This document shows, one piece after another, positions 44,983-53,923 of a stretch of 64,000 nucleotides of DNA. The DNA lies in contig NZ_NFJP01000002.1 of NCBI RefSeq assembly GCF_002159915.1, positions 146,352 to 210,351 of the forward strand. Reading direction: 5' to 3'. Numbering within the stretch: position 1 is the stretch's first letter; each line of letters opens with the position of its first letter. The DNA is from Gordonibacter sp. An230. Its GTDB lineage: Bacteria > Actinomycetota > Coriobacteriia > Coriobacteriales > Eggerthellaceae. The translations under genes and the position numbers were made by a program. A model generated the notes under the pieces. It saw nothing but the letters and a program-made list of their open reading frames with translations. It searched no databases and had not been told where the DNA came from.

Positions 44983-45852
44983 CTAGTAGAACATGAAGAC
45001 CGAGAGGCCCAGGTTGTAGAAGACGATCCGGAGGCAGACCGCGCCGACGAGGGCGGCCGCGACGGCGATTGCGCCCCAGAGCTTCCAGTTGGACGTGCGC
45101 TTGCCCATGAAGGCGGCGGCCAGCGGCACGAGGGCGCCGACGGCCACGGCCCCGCCCCAGAGGAGCGGCGCCTGGGCCGAGGCGGCGGCCCCGGCGTCGG
45201 CCATCGCCTTGGTCGGGTGCGTGGGGTCGAAGTAGAAGCCGACCTCGGCGAAGGAGCCGCCGCTCGCCTGGAGGAAGGCGGCGAAGGCGATGGCGGTGAC
45301 GGCGGCCAGAGCCGAGCCGACGAGGGCCGGGAGCGCCACCGGCTTGACGTCGTCGCCCTTGAGCGACATGACGACGGCCATGGTGGCCGAGCCCAGGACG
45401 CAGGCGTTGCCGAGGACGTACAGGATCCAGAGCACGCTGTCCCAAGCCGGACGCGCGGCCATGGTGTAGCTGTGCGCCATGACGGCCACGAGCACGACGC
45501 ACACCGCGATGGACACGCCCGCGAGCCACTTCGGCACGCTGGCTCCGTCGGGGGACTTCCGCATCATCACCAGGTAGACGACCGCCACGACGGCCAGCAC
45601 CACGATGGCGATGAGCTCCTGCGTGATCCCGGAGGTCAGATGCCCGAAGCCGTTGAAGATCCTCTCCCAGTGCTCAAGATGGAAGAACACCGCGATCCCG
45701 CCGACGGCCAGCAGCACGGCCGACGCCACCCAGGCAGCCATCTGCGACTTCTTCCCCGCTCCGACCAGCGCCATCAAGCTCTGGCTCGCAAAGAGCCCCG
45801 CGCTCCACGCCACGAGCGTGGTGAACGCGATCAAAGGCCACTGCAGCTCCAT
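44983..45852 (-). CDS. DmsC/NrfD-type membrane anchor, operon 1
   Basis: 289 residues with eight hydrophobic segments and no cofactor motif; the DmsC family pattern includes HLEHWERIFNGFGHLTSGITQE. It anchors the molybdenum enzyme complex and passes electrons from menaquinol to the ferredoxin subunit. Start is one base after the ferredoxin stop. The ending GLSVFMFY is the same in all three anchors here, and long stretches are nearly identical to the anchor at 53053. Confidence 0.5.
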   Translation of the reverse strand: MELQWPLIAFTTLVAWSAGLFASQSLMALVGAGKKSQMAAWVASAVLLAVGGIAVFFHLEHWERIFNGFGHLTSGITQELIAIVVLAVVAVVYLVMMRKSPDGASVPKWLAGVSIAVCVVLVAVMAHSYTMAARPAWDSVLWILYVLGNACVLGSATMAVVMSLKGDDVKPVALPALVGSALAAVTAIAFAAFLQASGGSFAEVGFYFDPTHPTKAMADAGAAASAQAPLLWGGAVAVGALVPLAAAFMGKRTSNWKLWGAIAVAAALVGAVCLRIVFYNLGLSVFMFY

Positions 45853-45853
45853 G

Positions 45854-46519
45854 CTACTCCCCTCCCTTCCACTCGCGGTTGCGCAGGATGAACGAGAACT
45901 CAGGCCCGTTGCCCACGTCGGGCAGGCGGTGCAGGTCGGTGGCCTCGTCGAAGTCCTGCGCCAGCTCGCCGAGCGTCACGCGGTTACCCGTGTACAGGTT
46001 GTCGTAGGAGCGGTCCACGTCGTATCCCACGGCGGGCGCCTCGAACGACTCGATGCCCTTCTCCTTATCGCCGAAGAAGCGCGCGCGGCCGCCGCACTGG
46101 ATGACGCATTGCGGAAGACCGCCCTGCCCCACGATCTGCTCGCAGAGCGTGCACTTCTCGACGACCCGCTCCTCCTCGTTCAGATACCGCACGTTGTAGG
46201 GGCAGGCCATCGCGCAGAACTGGCAGCCTATGCACTTCGACTTGTCGATCTGCACGGTTCCGTCCTCCAGCTTGTGCGAGGCGCCTGTCGGGCACACCTT
46301 CACGCACTCGGGGTCGGCGCAATGCTGGCAACCCACGGGAAGGTAGTACATCTCGACGTCGCGCGACGAGGTAGCGCCTTCCTTCAGGGAAGGCCCGATG
46401 CGCAGCACCTTGTTCCAGTAGCTGCCGATGGGCACGTTGTTCACAGCCTTGCACGCCACCATGCAGGCCAGGCAGCCGACGCACCGGTTGAGGTCGGTGA
46501 TGATCGCATATTGCGTCAT
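45854..46519 (-). CDS. Four-cluster ferredoxin subunit (DmsB-like), operon 1
   Basis: 221 residues with sixteen Cys in four [4Fe-4S] motifs: CVGCLACMVAC (13-23), CQHCADPECVKVC, CIGCQFCAMAC and CTLCEQ...CVIQC. No Tat signal; such subunits are exported in complex with the catalytic protein. Electron transfer subunit between anchor and molybdenum site. It lies 3 bases after the catalytic gene and 1 base before the anchor gene. Confidence 0.5.
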   Translation of the reverse strand: MTQYAIITDLNRCVGCLACMVACKAVNNVPIGSYWNKVLRIGPSLKEGATSSRDVEMYYLPVGCQHCADPECVKVCPTGASHKLEDGTVQIDKSKCIGCQFCAMACPYNVRYLNEEERVVEKCTLCEQIVGQGGLPQCVIQCGGRARFFGDKEKGIESFEAPAVGYDVDRSYDNLYTGNRVTLGELAQDFDEATDLHRLPDVGNGPEFSFILRNREWKGGE

Positions 46520-46522
46520 GTC

Positions 46523-49500
46523 CTACGCCTCCTCTCGAATCTCGTAGTTGGGCAGCCATTCCTTCAGGCGCGGGTCGGACGCATCGTAGATGATCTCGGT
46601 GCCGTCTTCGGGCGCGCAGGGGACGACCTTGCCGTCCGGGCAGTTCTCGGGCGTGGCCTTGTAAATCTTCACCGGCACGCCGCGCATGTGCGACGATCCG
46701 ATGTGCTTGTCCTGCCCGTGAGGATCCCAGATGCAGTCGATGCACGAGAGCGTGAAGCCATGCGTGGGAGCGGGCAGCTCGGGGAACCACCAGGCATGCT
46801 CGGCGTTCGCCCAGCCTTTCGCGATGCCGTAGTACAGATCCACCACTTGGCGCACCTTCCCCCACTCGGTCTCGATCCAGGCCCAGTCGCCCTGCTCGAG
46901 ACCCAACTCCGCGGCATCCTCCGGGTTCAACTCCAGGCGTGGCGCCGGCCACAGCTCGCGGCACCACGGCAGCTGTCGGTGCTCGGAGTGGAAGTACACG
47001 GGAATGCGGCGTCCCGTGGTGAGGATGATGGGGTACTCGCTCGTGTCGACGTCGCCCTTGGGGCCAGATGCCGGCTCATCGTAGTGGGGCAGCATCTCGT
47101 GGATAAGGTCGTACTTGCCCGGTTCGAACTCGTTGGCACGATCGACGGCGTACGCTTCGAACAGCATCGGCCAGAACTCTGCCAGCGCCGTGGGCGTGGG
47201 GAAGCCGAAGTTGTTCACCGGCTCGCCCGTCTCGTTGTCGCAGTTGAACAGCTTGCCCGTGCACGCGTCTTTGCCCATGCGCATCCAACCCGTTTCGAAG
47301 CGGCGATACGTGCCCCATCGATCAGGCTCGATCTCCTTGGCATTGATCCAGCCGTTCTCTTGATAGTAGTCGGAGAACTCCTGCCAAGACCCCCACGCCA
47401 CCTTGGAGTTGGCGACGCTGTTGACGGCGAACCACTCGTCCATGCGCTCGTCGCAATGCTCCGGCGCCGGCTTCGTCGCATCGATCAGCGAGTTCCACGT
47501 GGCGTTCGGACCGCCGACGGCATCGAAGATCAGGCGGCTGATATCGTGGTCGAACTTCGTATCGCTTGGAGGCTCGATGCAGCGCACCGTCGCCCCGATG
47601 CCGCCGGACGCCCCCTGCGACACGCGGATGTTGTTGATCTCCAGCCAATGCTGGCACGGCAGCAGGATGTCGGCCATCTCGGTACCGGGATGGTGGAACA
47701 TGTTGATGTCCACCCAGAAGTCCAGCTTAGACAGGCCCTCCCAGGCCAGCGTGGCGTTGGACATGTTCATGAACGAGCCGGACTCGTTGATGCCGCCCTT
47801 GAGAGGATACGGATCTCCGTTGATGCACGCCTCCCAGATCATCGTCGCATCCGCCCACTCGTTGTAGTATGCCGTGAGCGGAAACTTCTCCGCGCCTATC
47901 ATGTTGGACAGCGTGTCGATCTTGTCGGGCAGGTTCGTCGGGTCGGGCGTCACCCCCTCCATGGGGATGGTGCCCAAGGCGACGAGCTGGGCCTTCACCT
48001 CCTGAGGCATATTGGAGCCGGGAACCGACGTGGCCTGCTCGTCAAGGGGGGAGCGCGTGAGGCCGCGATTGCCGGCGGGGCCGTCGAAGTTGCCGGTCAT
48101 GTACATGAGATGGATGACCGCGCGAACCGTCTGCGTGCAATTGCCAATTTGGTCGGGCGCGAGGTTCAGATGAATGCCCCCGTTGCCGTAGGTCTGCCCT
48201 TCGGGGCGCGTTGCCCACGCAAGGCACGCCTCTTCGACGAGCGCCGGATCGAGCCCGGTGATCTCCTGGCACCACTCCAACGTGCAATCGGCCACCGACT
48301 CCTCAAGATAGGCCCACACCGGCTTAGCCGTATGGACGCTGCCGTCGAGCAACGTCACCTCGTGCGACTCGCGCATGTCCAGATCGATGCCCGCATCGAC
48401 CAGCTCGCCGTACGAGAGGGGCGGCAGGTAGCCCTCTTGGGATGTGCCTTCGTACACCACCTCCATCTGGTCGCGCGTCGGCGCCACATGGTTGCAGCCT
48501 TCCCACTGGGTGGTGTCGGTGTTCCAGAACACCAGCCCGCCGGCTCCGCCGTTGGCCAGCTTGTTCCAAGCGTAGAACTTGCGAGGACTGCCGCCCTCAA
48601 CCACGTCCGACTCCTTGAGCAGGCGCGTTTTCAGCTTCGTTCCCGCTATGTCCGCCGGCGGGGCGGGAGAGCCCGCCGTCGAGCCCGCCATAGGAGACGA
48701 CAGCTCGAAGTAGCGCCCGCCCGTAGGCTCCATGTCCTCCACCACGAGAAAGCTCGCGTTGGTCCAACGCTTCACGAACTCCCAGTCCACCAAGTCGTGC
48801 TCGATGATGATACGCTGCCAGGCAAGCGCCAGCGCGCCGTCGGAGCCGGGGCGCAGGTTCAGCCAATAGTCGGCCTCCTTGCCAGAACCCGATAGGCGCG
48901 GGTCGATGCAGATGTGCACATCGGCTTCGGTCATCTTGTCCACGAGGTTGCGGCAGCTGTCGTCGTAGTTGGAGTTCTCGGGTGCAGTGCCCCACTGCAC
49001 GTACACGCGCGGCCCGTCGCGCAGCGCCATCCACGGCGCGCCGTCCACCGAGCTGATCCAGCCCATCAGGCGGCGCGGGCCTTTGCAGATCTCCGAGGCC
49101 AGATGCGCATTCGGCGTGTCGAACAGCCATTTGTAGAAGCAGTACGGCGCGTACACCCACTGACGGGACGTGCCGCACATGTTGAAGATGGCCTGCCCGC
49201 CGTAGCGCTCCATGATCTCGTTGAACTTCTCTCCTATGATCTGCATGGCCTCGTCCCAGCTGATGCGCGTCCAACCCGGATCCTCTCCTTTGGGGTTCGT
49301 GCGCTTCATGGGATGGTAGATCCGATCGGGATGGTAGGCCGCCTGGATGGACGACTGCGACTTCCCGCAGCAGTTGCCGCTCGACTGGAACGACGACTGG
49401 TCGCCTTCCACCTTCACGGCGCGCCCGTCCTGAACGGTCACCCACACGCCGCATTCCATCTTGCCGCAGCCGCGACAGCACGTGCGCACGCGTTTGACAT

Positions 49501-49633
49501 CGCCGCCTTTGGCGGACGCGGTCGCGTCCTCGGCGAGTGCCGCATGCGGGGCGGCGGTCGCACAGGCGATGGCCGCGCCGGTCACGGCGGAGAGCTTCGC
49601 GAACGTTCGGCGCGTCAGGTTGAGCTTGCCCAT
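46523..49633 (-). CDS. Molybdopterin oxidoreductase, catechol dehydroxylase-like, operon 1
   Basis: 1036 residues from the ATG at 49633 (GGAGGAGG upstream); a longer frame to 49846 has no ribosome site. Tat signal LTRRTFAKL (6-14). The [4Fe-4S] Cys are 53, 56, 61 and 88. The sequence CCRGCGKMECGVWV, NPKGEDPGWTRISWDEA, SEHRQLPWCRELWPAPR and SDPRLKEWLPNYE closely follow the Eggerthella/Gordonibacter catechol dehydroxylases (dopamine, hydrocaffeate and related enzymes). The substrate cannot be told, but a para-dehydroxylation of a gut catechol is likely. Electrons would come through the ferredoxin and anchor encoded next. Divergent from regulator 4. Confidence 0.5.
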   Translation of the reverse strand: MGKLNLTRRTFAKLSAVTGAAIACATAAPHAALAEDATASAKGGDVKRVRTCCRGCGKMECGVWVTVQDGRAVKVEGDQSSFQSSGNCCGKSQSSIQAAYHPDRIYHPMKRTNPKGEDPGWTRISWDEAMQIIGEKFNEIMERYGGQAIFNMCGTSRQWVYAPYCFYKWLFDTPNAHLASEICKGPRRLMGWISSVDGAPWMALRDGPRVYVQWGTAPENSNYDDSCRNLVDKMTEADVHICIDPRLSGSGKEADYWLNLRPGSDGALALAWQRIIIEHDLVDWEFVKRWTNASFLVVEDMEPTGGRYFELSSPMAGSTAGSPAPPADIAGTKLKTRLLKESDVVEGGSPRKFYAWNKLANGGAGGLVFWNTDTTQWEGCNHVAPTRDQMEVVYEGTSQEGYLPPLSYGELVDAGIDLDMRESHEVTLLDGSVHTAKPVWAYLEESVADCTLEWCQEITGLDPALVEEACLAWATRPEGQTYGNGGIHLNLAPDQIGNCTQTVRAVIHLMYMTGNFDGPAGNRGLTRSPLDEQATSVPGSNMPQEVKAQLVALGTIPMEGVTPDPTNLPDKIDTLSNMIGAEKFPLTAYYNEWADATMIWEACINGDPYPLKGGINESGSFMNMSNATLAWEGLSKLDFWVDINMFHHPGTEMADILLPCQHWLEINNIRVSQGASGGIGATVRCIEPPSDTKFDHDISRLIFDAVGGPNATWNSLIDATKPAPEHCDERMDEWFAVNSVANSKVAWGSWQEFSDYYQENGWINAKEIEPDRWGTYRRFETGWMRMGKDACTGKLFNCDNETGEPVNNFGFPTPTALAEFWPMLFEAYAVDRANEFEPGKYDLIHEMLPHYDEPASGPKGDVDTSEYPIILTTGRRIPVYFHSEHRQLPWCRELWPAPRLELNPEDAAELGLEQGDWAWIETEWGKVRQVVDLYYGIAKGWANAEHAWWFPELPAPTHGFTLSCIDCIWDPHGQDKHIGSSHMRGVPVKIYKATPENCPDGKVVPCAPEDGTEIIYDASDPRLKEWLPNYEIREEA

Positions 49634-49700
49634 TCCTCCTCCTTCTTCCGTCGTTCGGAGAGGGCGGCCTCCTGCCGCCTTCCGGATGGCCCTCAGTCTG

Positions 49701-49749
49701 GCCCGTCGACGGGCGAAGCGCATCATGCGTTTCTGCGAAAACTTTCGCA
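49701..49749. promoter_or_regulatory. Two palindromes ahead of molybdenum operon 1
   Basis: GCCCGTCGACGGGC (49701-49714) and TGCGAAA-AC-TTTCGCA (49734-49749) are perfect inverted repeats in the 276-base divergent region. A direct repeat GCATCATGCGTTTC flanks the second one (49720 and 49764). They are candidate sites for regulator 4. Confidence 0.5.
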
Positions 49750-49865
49750 AAAAGGCGCGCGCGGCATCATGCGTTTCCCATGATTTTGAGAAAATGCCTG
49801 ATAAATGACGGTTGCAGCCATAAGGATCGATGAACTGCCGGAGCATGCCAACGCATAACGCAGAG

Positions 49866-49871
49866 TATAAT
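49866..49871 (+). promoter_or_regulatory. Consensus -10 of regulator 4
   Basis: TATAAT 39 bases before the start codon; no clear -35 box at 17 bases, so an activator may be needed. Confidence 0.5.
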
Positions 49872-49896
49872 TAGGGCCTCGGGGGCGAGATCTTGA

Positions 49897-49904
49897 GGGG
49901 GGGG
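49897..49904 (+). repeat. Poly-G tract (8) in the ribosome site of regulator 4
   Basis: Eight G form most of the ribosome site (GAGGGGGGGG) five bases before the ATG. Slippage would change the ribosome-site length and spacing. Confidence 0.5.
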
Positions 49905-49909
49905 TTCTC

Positions 49910-51376
49910 ATGGAGCAGCCATCGTCGATCGCTATCGCACGGGATCGCCTGCGGCAGACGCAACCGCGCAGCTTGCTGAACCTGCGCATGCTGGGGTTCG
50001 CGATGGCGCGCGCGTGGGTGTACCTCATGTTCCTGGGAACCGCCGCCAGCTCGATGACCTGGAACGGCCAGACCGTGCCGGGCATCGCCTACCTCGGCTC
50101 CACCGTCATGCTGTGCGCGACCCTGCTGGCGAGCGCCGTGTTGCACGAGCGGTTCGCCGCGCTCATCGGCAAGCCGTCGTTTCGCGCGCTCGGGCCTGTG
50201 CTCGTCGCGTCCGGCACGCTGGCGCTGGCCTCCGCGACGCTGCCGGGAGCTCCCGAAGTCGCGCTCTGCCTGGCGGGCGCGCTGCTCACGGGCGGAGGGT
50301 CGGGCATCATCGATCTCGGTTACGGCGAGCTCTACCGCAACGTCGACCCGCGATGCACCTCGTTCGAAGCGCCGCTCGCCTTCTTTATCGCAGCCGCGCT
50401 GTTTCCCCTCGTGCTGGGGCTGCCCTCCGTGCTGGCGTGCATCGTGTGCGCTCTTTTGCCTGCGGTGTCGGGGTGGATATTGTTCGTGAAGATGAAGGCC
50501 TGGTCGCCCTCGCGCGAGCCTGCTGTGAAGCCGTTCGAGATACACCTGGGCTCGTTCGCGTGGAAGATCGGCGTCTGCGCATGCCTCATCGGCTTGGCCG
50601 ACGGCGTGGTGCGCGCGGTGTTCATGACCTCCATCGGCGCATCGGCCGAAAGCTTCTACCGCTTCCCGCTTCTCTGGTCGAGCCTGCTTACCATGGCCAT
50701 CATCTACGGGTGCGTGCTGTTCTCGCGCGAGACGGGGCTGCGACCGGTGTACCGCTCGGTGATGCTGGTGATGGCCGTGTTCTTCATGCTGCTGCCCGTG
50801 TTCACCGGCTATTCCGAGATCGAGAGCACCATCGCGCTCACGGGCTACGGCACGTTCAACGTGCTCATCTGGATCCTGCTCGCGGACATCTCGTTCACTT
50901 ATCGGCTGTCGTCGCACATGGTGTTCGGCATCGGCTGGGGCATGGTGACGCTCGGCGTGCTGCTGGGCTCGGCCGCCGGGCAGGCCGTATGCGCGCTCGC
51001 GCCGTTCCAGCCGCAGACGCTCAGCCTGATCGCGCTTCTGGCGACGCTGGCCATCCTCATCTCGTACATGTTCGTGTTCAGCGAGAGCGACCTCATCGCG
51101 CTGGCGAAGGGCGACGAGGAAAAGGCGGACGCTGCCGAGCCGAAGCGCCAGCGGTTCCAGGACCGCTGCAAGGAAGTGGCCGACGAATACGGACTGTCGC
51201 CGAAAGAGACCGAGATCATGGTCCTGTTCGCGAAGGGCCGCTCGAGCACCCGCATCCAAGAGGAGCTCTACCTGTCGCGAGGCACCGTGACCACCCACCT
51301 GCGCCACATCTACCAGAAGATGGACGTCCATAGCAAACAGGAGTTTCTCGATGTGATTGAGGGCCGACAGGGGTAG
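49910..51376 (+). CDS. Membrane LuxR-family regulator 4
   Basis: 488 residues, start set by the G-rich ribosome site. About 12 hydrophobic segments (25-400), then a linker and LuxR HTH (YGLSPKETEIMVLFAKGRSSTRIQEELYLSRGTVTTHLRHIYQKM). It should control molybdenum operon 1. A stem GAGGGCCG/CGGCCCTC overlaps its stop (51359-51397) and may end the transcript. Confidence 0.5.
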   Translation: MEQPSSIAIARDRLRQTQPRSLLNLRMLGFAMARAWVYLMFLGTAASSMTWNGQTVPGIAYLGSTVMLCATLLASAVLHERFAALIGKPSFRALGPVLVASGTLALASATLPGAPEVALCLAGALLTGGGSGIIDLGYGELYRNVDPRCTSFEAPLAFFIAAALFPLVLGLPSVLACIVCALLPAVSGWILFVKMKAWSPSREPAVKPFEIHLGSFAWKIGVCACLIGLADGVVRAVFMTSIGASAESFYRFPLLWSSLLTMAIIYGCVLFSRETGLRPVYRSVMLVMAVFFMLLPVFTGYSEIESTIALTGYGTFNVLIWILLADISFTYRLSSHMVFGIGWGMVTLGVLLGSAAGQAVCALAPFQPQTLSLIALLATLAILISYMFVFSESDLIALAKGDEEKADAAEPKRQRFQDRCKEVADEYGLSPKETEIMVLFAKGRSSTRIQEELYLSRGTVTTHLRHIYQKMDVHSKQEFLDVIEGRQG

Positions 51377-51562
51377 CGGAACTCCGAGGCGGCCCTCGCC
51401 GCCACACGACCGAAAGGCTCCGACCACCGTCGGAACGGGCCAGCCGAAGGCGGAGGGCAGATGCAAGCCGACGACGCTTTGACACGGAGCCGCGCCTCTC
51501 CTTGATTGCGAAGAGCCGCGTCTTCAAGCCCGCCGCCCCATTGCCTCGCGCAGGTGTTCCGC

Positions 51563-51597
51563 TTTACCGCCATTGGCGGCAAAATGCCGGCGGTAAA
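51563..51597 (+). promoter_or_regulatory. Inverted repeat ahead of the Fic pseudogene
   Basis: TTTACCGCC (51563-51571) and GGCGGTAAA (51589-51597) are exact complements, with a second GGCGGCAAAA unit between. It is a possible autoregulatory operator of the former Fic gene. Confidence 0.5.
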
Positions 51598-51612
51598 AGA
51601 TCGGGGCTGCCC

Positions 51613-52675
51613 ATGCCCTACGAACCGCCCTTCGAAATAACGCCCGACATTTCAACCGTCGCGCTCGAAATCGCCGAGATGGCGGGAGGCCTCTCCCCCG
51701 CCTCCGATCTTGCCGCCTCGCCCACCCTGCATCGTCGGCTGCGCATACAGACAATCCATTTTTCGCTTGCCGTCGAGCAAAACACGCTCACCGAGGAGCA
51801 GGTGACCGCCGTTCTCGAGGGGAAGCGGGTTCTCGGCCCGCCCGACGACATCAGGGAGGTCGAGAACTCCAAGCGAGCCTACGACCTCATGAGCGAGCTG
51901 GACCCCTTCAGCCTCGACGACCTCCATCGAGCCCACGGAACGATGATGGAAGGGCTTGCGAAAGACGCAGGCAGGTTCCGCTCAAAGAACGCAGGCGTGC
52001 ACGACGAACGAGGCGTCCTCGTCCACGCGGGCACGCCGGCCACCTACGCTCCCGAAGCCATGTCCGATCTACTTGCATGGCTCAGAGGCACCGAGGCGCT
52101 GCCTTTGATCGCCTCCTGCGTGTTCCACTACGAGTTTGAGTTCGCACACCCTTTCTCCAACGGAAACGGCAGAACGGGCCGGCTCTAGCGCACCCTGCTT
52201 CTCGCCCGATGGCGACCTATGCCGGCATGGCTTCCCGTGAAAGCATGATTCGGCAACAGAGCGGTTATTACGCCGCCCTGAACGCATCCAATGCAGACGG
52301 GGCCTCCACCCGCTTCATCGCATTCATGCTGAGGGCCATCCGCGATGCCATGGAGCCCTACTGCGCGTCCGTAAACCCATCCCGTCGGCTCACCTCGCCG
52401 TGATGGATGCGTTCGAGGGGGATCCTCGCGCCACCGTGAACGACGTGGCCGAGCGGATCGGTTCGTCGAAGCGCACCGTCGAGCGAGCGATAGCGTCCCT
52501 GAAGGACGAAGGGCGTATGCGGCGAATCGGAAGCCCGCGCGCAGGACGCTGGGAGATGGAGCTGACGCAGCGGAGAAAACGCGAACGACCGCGATTCGAT
52601 TCTCCCTTGTGGGACGCCTCTTGCGCACGCACGCCACGCAATCCCCATCGGGAACATCTCGAGACAACATTCTAA
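51613..52675 (+). pseudogene. Fic-domain protein with winged-helix C-terminus, decayed
   Basis: From MPYEPPFEITPDISTVALEIAEM the sequence follows Fic family AMP-transferases and reaches the active site HPFSNGNGRTGRL. A TAG at 52186 then replaces the Trp codon expected there, and TLLLAR continues in frame. One-base losses near 52237 and 52395 move the rest (ESMIRQQSGYYAALNAS; then LAVMDAFEGDP...SSKRTVERAIASLKDEGRMRR) into two other frames. The last part is the winged-helix domain that often ends these proteins. Three separate lesions make it a pseudogene. Confidence 0.5.
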
Positions 52676-53052
52676 ACCGAAAGACGCATGCGACCATGCG
52701 CAGCGGGAACTCGTCGGACACCGAAGCGTTAATTACCTAGTGGGCAACTGCGCGCTCCTGGTGAGCAAATTTGCTCGCTAGGATGACCATGCGCGAAAGA
52801 CGAGCTCGCCCTCCTCATGGTCCACGACGCCTCCCTTATGACAGCGACGCACGGTGCGTTACCGTGACTTCCTGCTCACCGATCCCGGGCGCATAGCGCC
52901 GTTGTTCCAGCATCCGGACGCTTCGGGGCCCTTTTCGAGGGCGATCCGTCGTTTGCAAGGGGGTTTGGGGAGGCGAATCGCGCTCGAAGAGGGCCCCGAA
53001 GTCTTGCGCGCCTACGGAAGAAGGGATCCACAAGCGCGGTCGAAGGGAATCG
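52676..53052. other. Gap with palindrome and repeat copy 2
   Basis: No supported gene. A perfect GAGCAAATTTGCTC palindrome lies at 52763-52776 in an AT-richer stretch; the structured repeat copy 2 follows. Confidence 0.5.
52921..53001 (-). repeat. Structured repeat, copy 2
   Basis: Outer arms CTTCGGGGCCCTTTTCGAG (52921-52939) and CTCGAAGAGGGCCCCGAAG (52983-53001): 19 positions with one G-T pair. Inner GCGAT/ATCGC and TCG/CGA enclose GTTTGCAAGGGGGTTTGGGG. It lies 51 bases beyond the anchor stop at 53053. Confidence 0.5.
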
Positions 53053-53922
53053 CTAGTAGAACATGAACACGCTTAGACCCAGCTCGTAGAAGACCACGCG
53101 CAGGCACACCGCGCCGACAAGGGCGCAGGCCACGGCGAGGGCGCCCCACGCCTTCCAGCTGCCGGACCTCCCGCCCACGAGGGCGGCGGCGAGCGGCAGG
53201 GCCCCGCCGACGGCCACCGCGCCTCCCCACAGCAGCGGCGCCTGGGCGGCCACGAGGGCGGCCGCGGCAGCCATGCCGGCGGTGGGACGAGTGGGGTCGA
53301 AGTAGTAGCCCACCTCGGCGAAAGAGCCGCCGCTCGCCTGCAGGAAGGCGGCGAAGGCGACGGCGGTCGCGGCGGCAATCGCGGCACCGATCAGGGCCGG
53401 GAGGGCGACCGGCTTCACGTTGTCGCCCTTGAGCTCCATGATCACGGCCATCGTGCAGGGCCCGAGCGCGCACGAGTTCCCCAGCGCGTAGAGGATCCAC
53501 AGCGCCGAGTCCCACGCGGGGCGCGCGGCCATGGTGTAGCTGTGCGCCATCACGGCCACGAGCGCCGCGCACATCGCGACCGCGACCCAGCACAGCCACC
53601 TCGGGACGCTCGCGCCGTCATCGGACTTGCGCATCGCGACCAGGTAGGCGACGGCCACCGCCGCCAGCGCCACGACCGCGATCAGCTCCTGGGTGATGCC
53701 GCTCGTCAGGTGCCCGAACCCGTTGAAGATCCTCTCCCAGTGCTCAAGATGGAAGAACACCGCGACGCCGCCGGCGGCCAGCAGGGCTGCCGAGGCGACC
53801 CACGCCGGCGTCTGCGACCCCTTCGCGTGCCCGCCGGCCGCCAGCAGCGCCTGCGTCCCGAAGAGCCCTGCCGACCACGCCACGAGCGTGGTGAAGACGA
53901 TCAAAGGCCACTGCAGCTCCAT
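53053..53922 (-). CDS. DmsC/NrfD-type membrane anchor, operon 2
   Basis: 289 residues, eight hydrophobic segments, same length as the anchor of operon 1 and alike over most of its length (HLEHWERIFNGFGHLTSGITQE; end GLSVFMFY). Some DNA stretches are almost unchanged between the two, for example around 53715-53760 and 45655-45700. It passes electrons from menaquinol to the ferredoxin encoded one base upstream. Confidence 0.5.
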   Translation of the reverse strand: MELQWPLIVFTTLVAWSAGLFGTQALLAAGGHAKGSQTPAWVASAALLAAGGVAVFFHLEHWERIFNGFGHLTSGITQELIAVVALAAVAVAYLVAMRKSDDGASVPRWLCWVAVAMCAALVAVMAHSYTMAARPAWDSALWILYALGNSCALGPCTMAVIMELKGDNVKPVALPALIGAAIAAATAVAFAAFLQASGGSFAEVGYYFDPTRPTAGMAAAAALVAAQAPLLWGGAVAVGGALPLAAALVGGRSGSWKAWGALAVACALVGAVCLRVVFYELGLSVFMFY

Positions 53923-53923
53923 G

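Noticed and set aside
45605..48895. Plus-strand open frame of 1096 codons opposite the molybdenum operon 1
   Set aside because: It is antisense to three well-supported genes, His/Arg-rich, and has no ribosome site or family match; a high-GC shadow.
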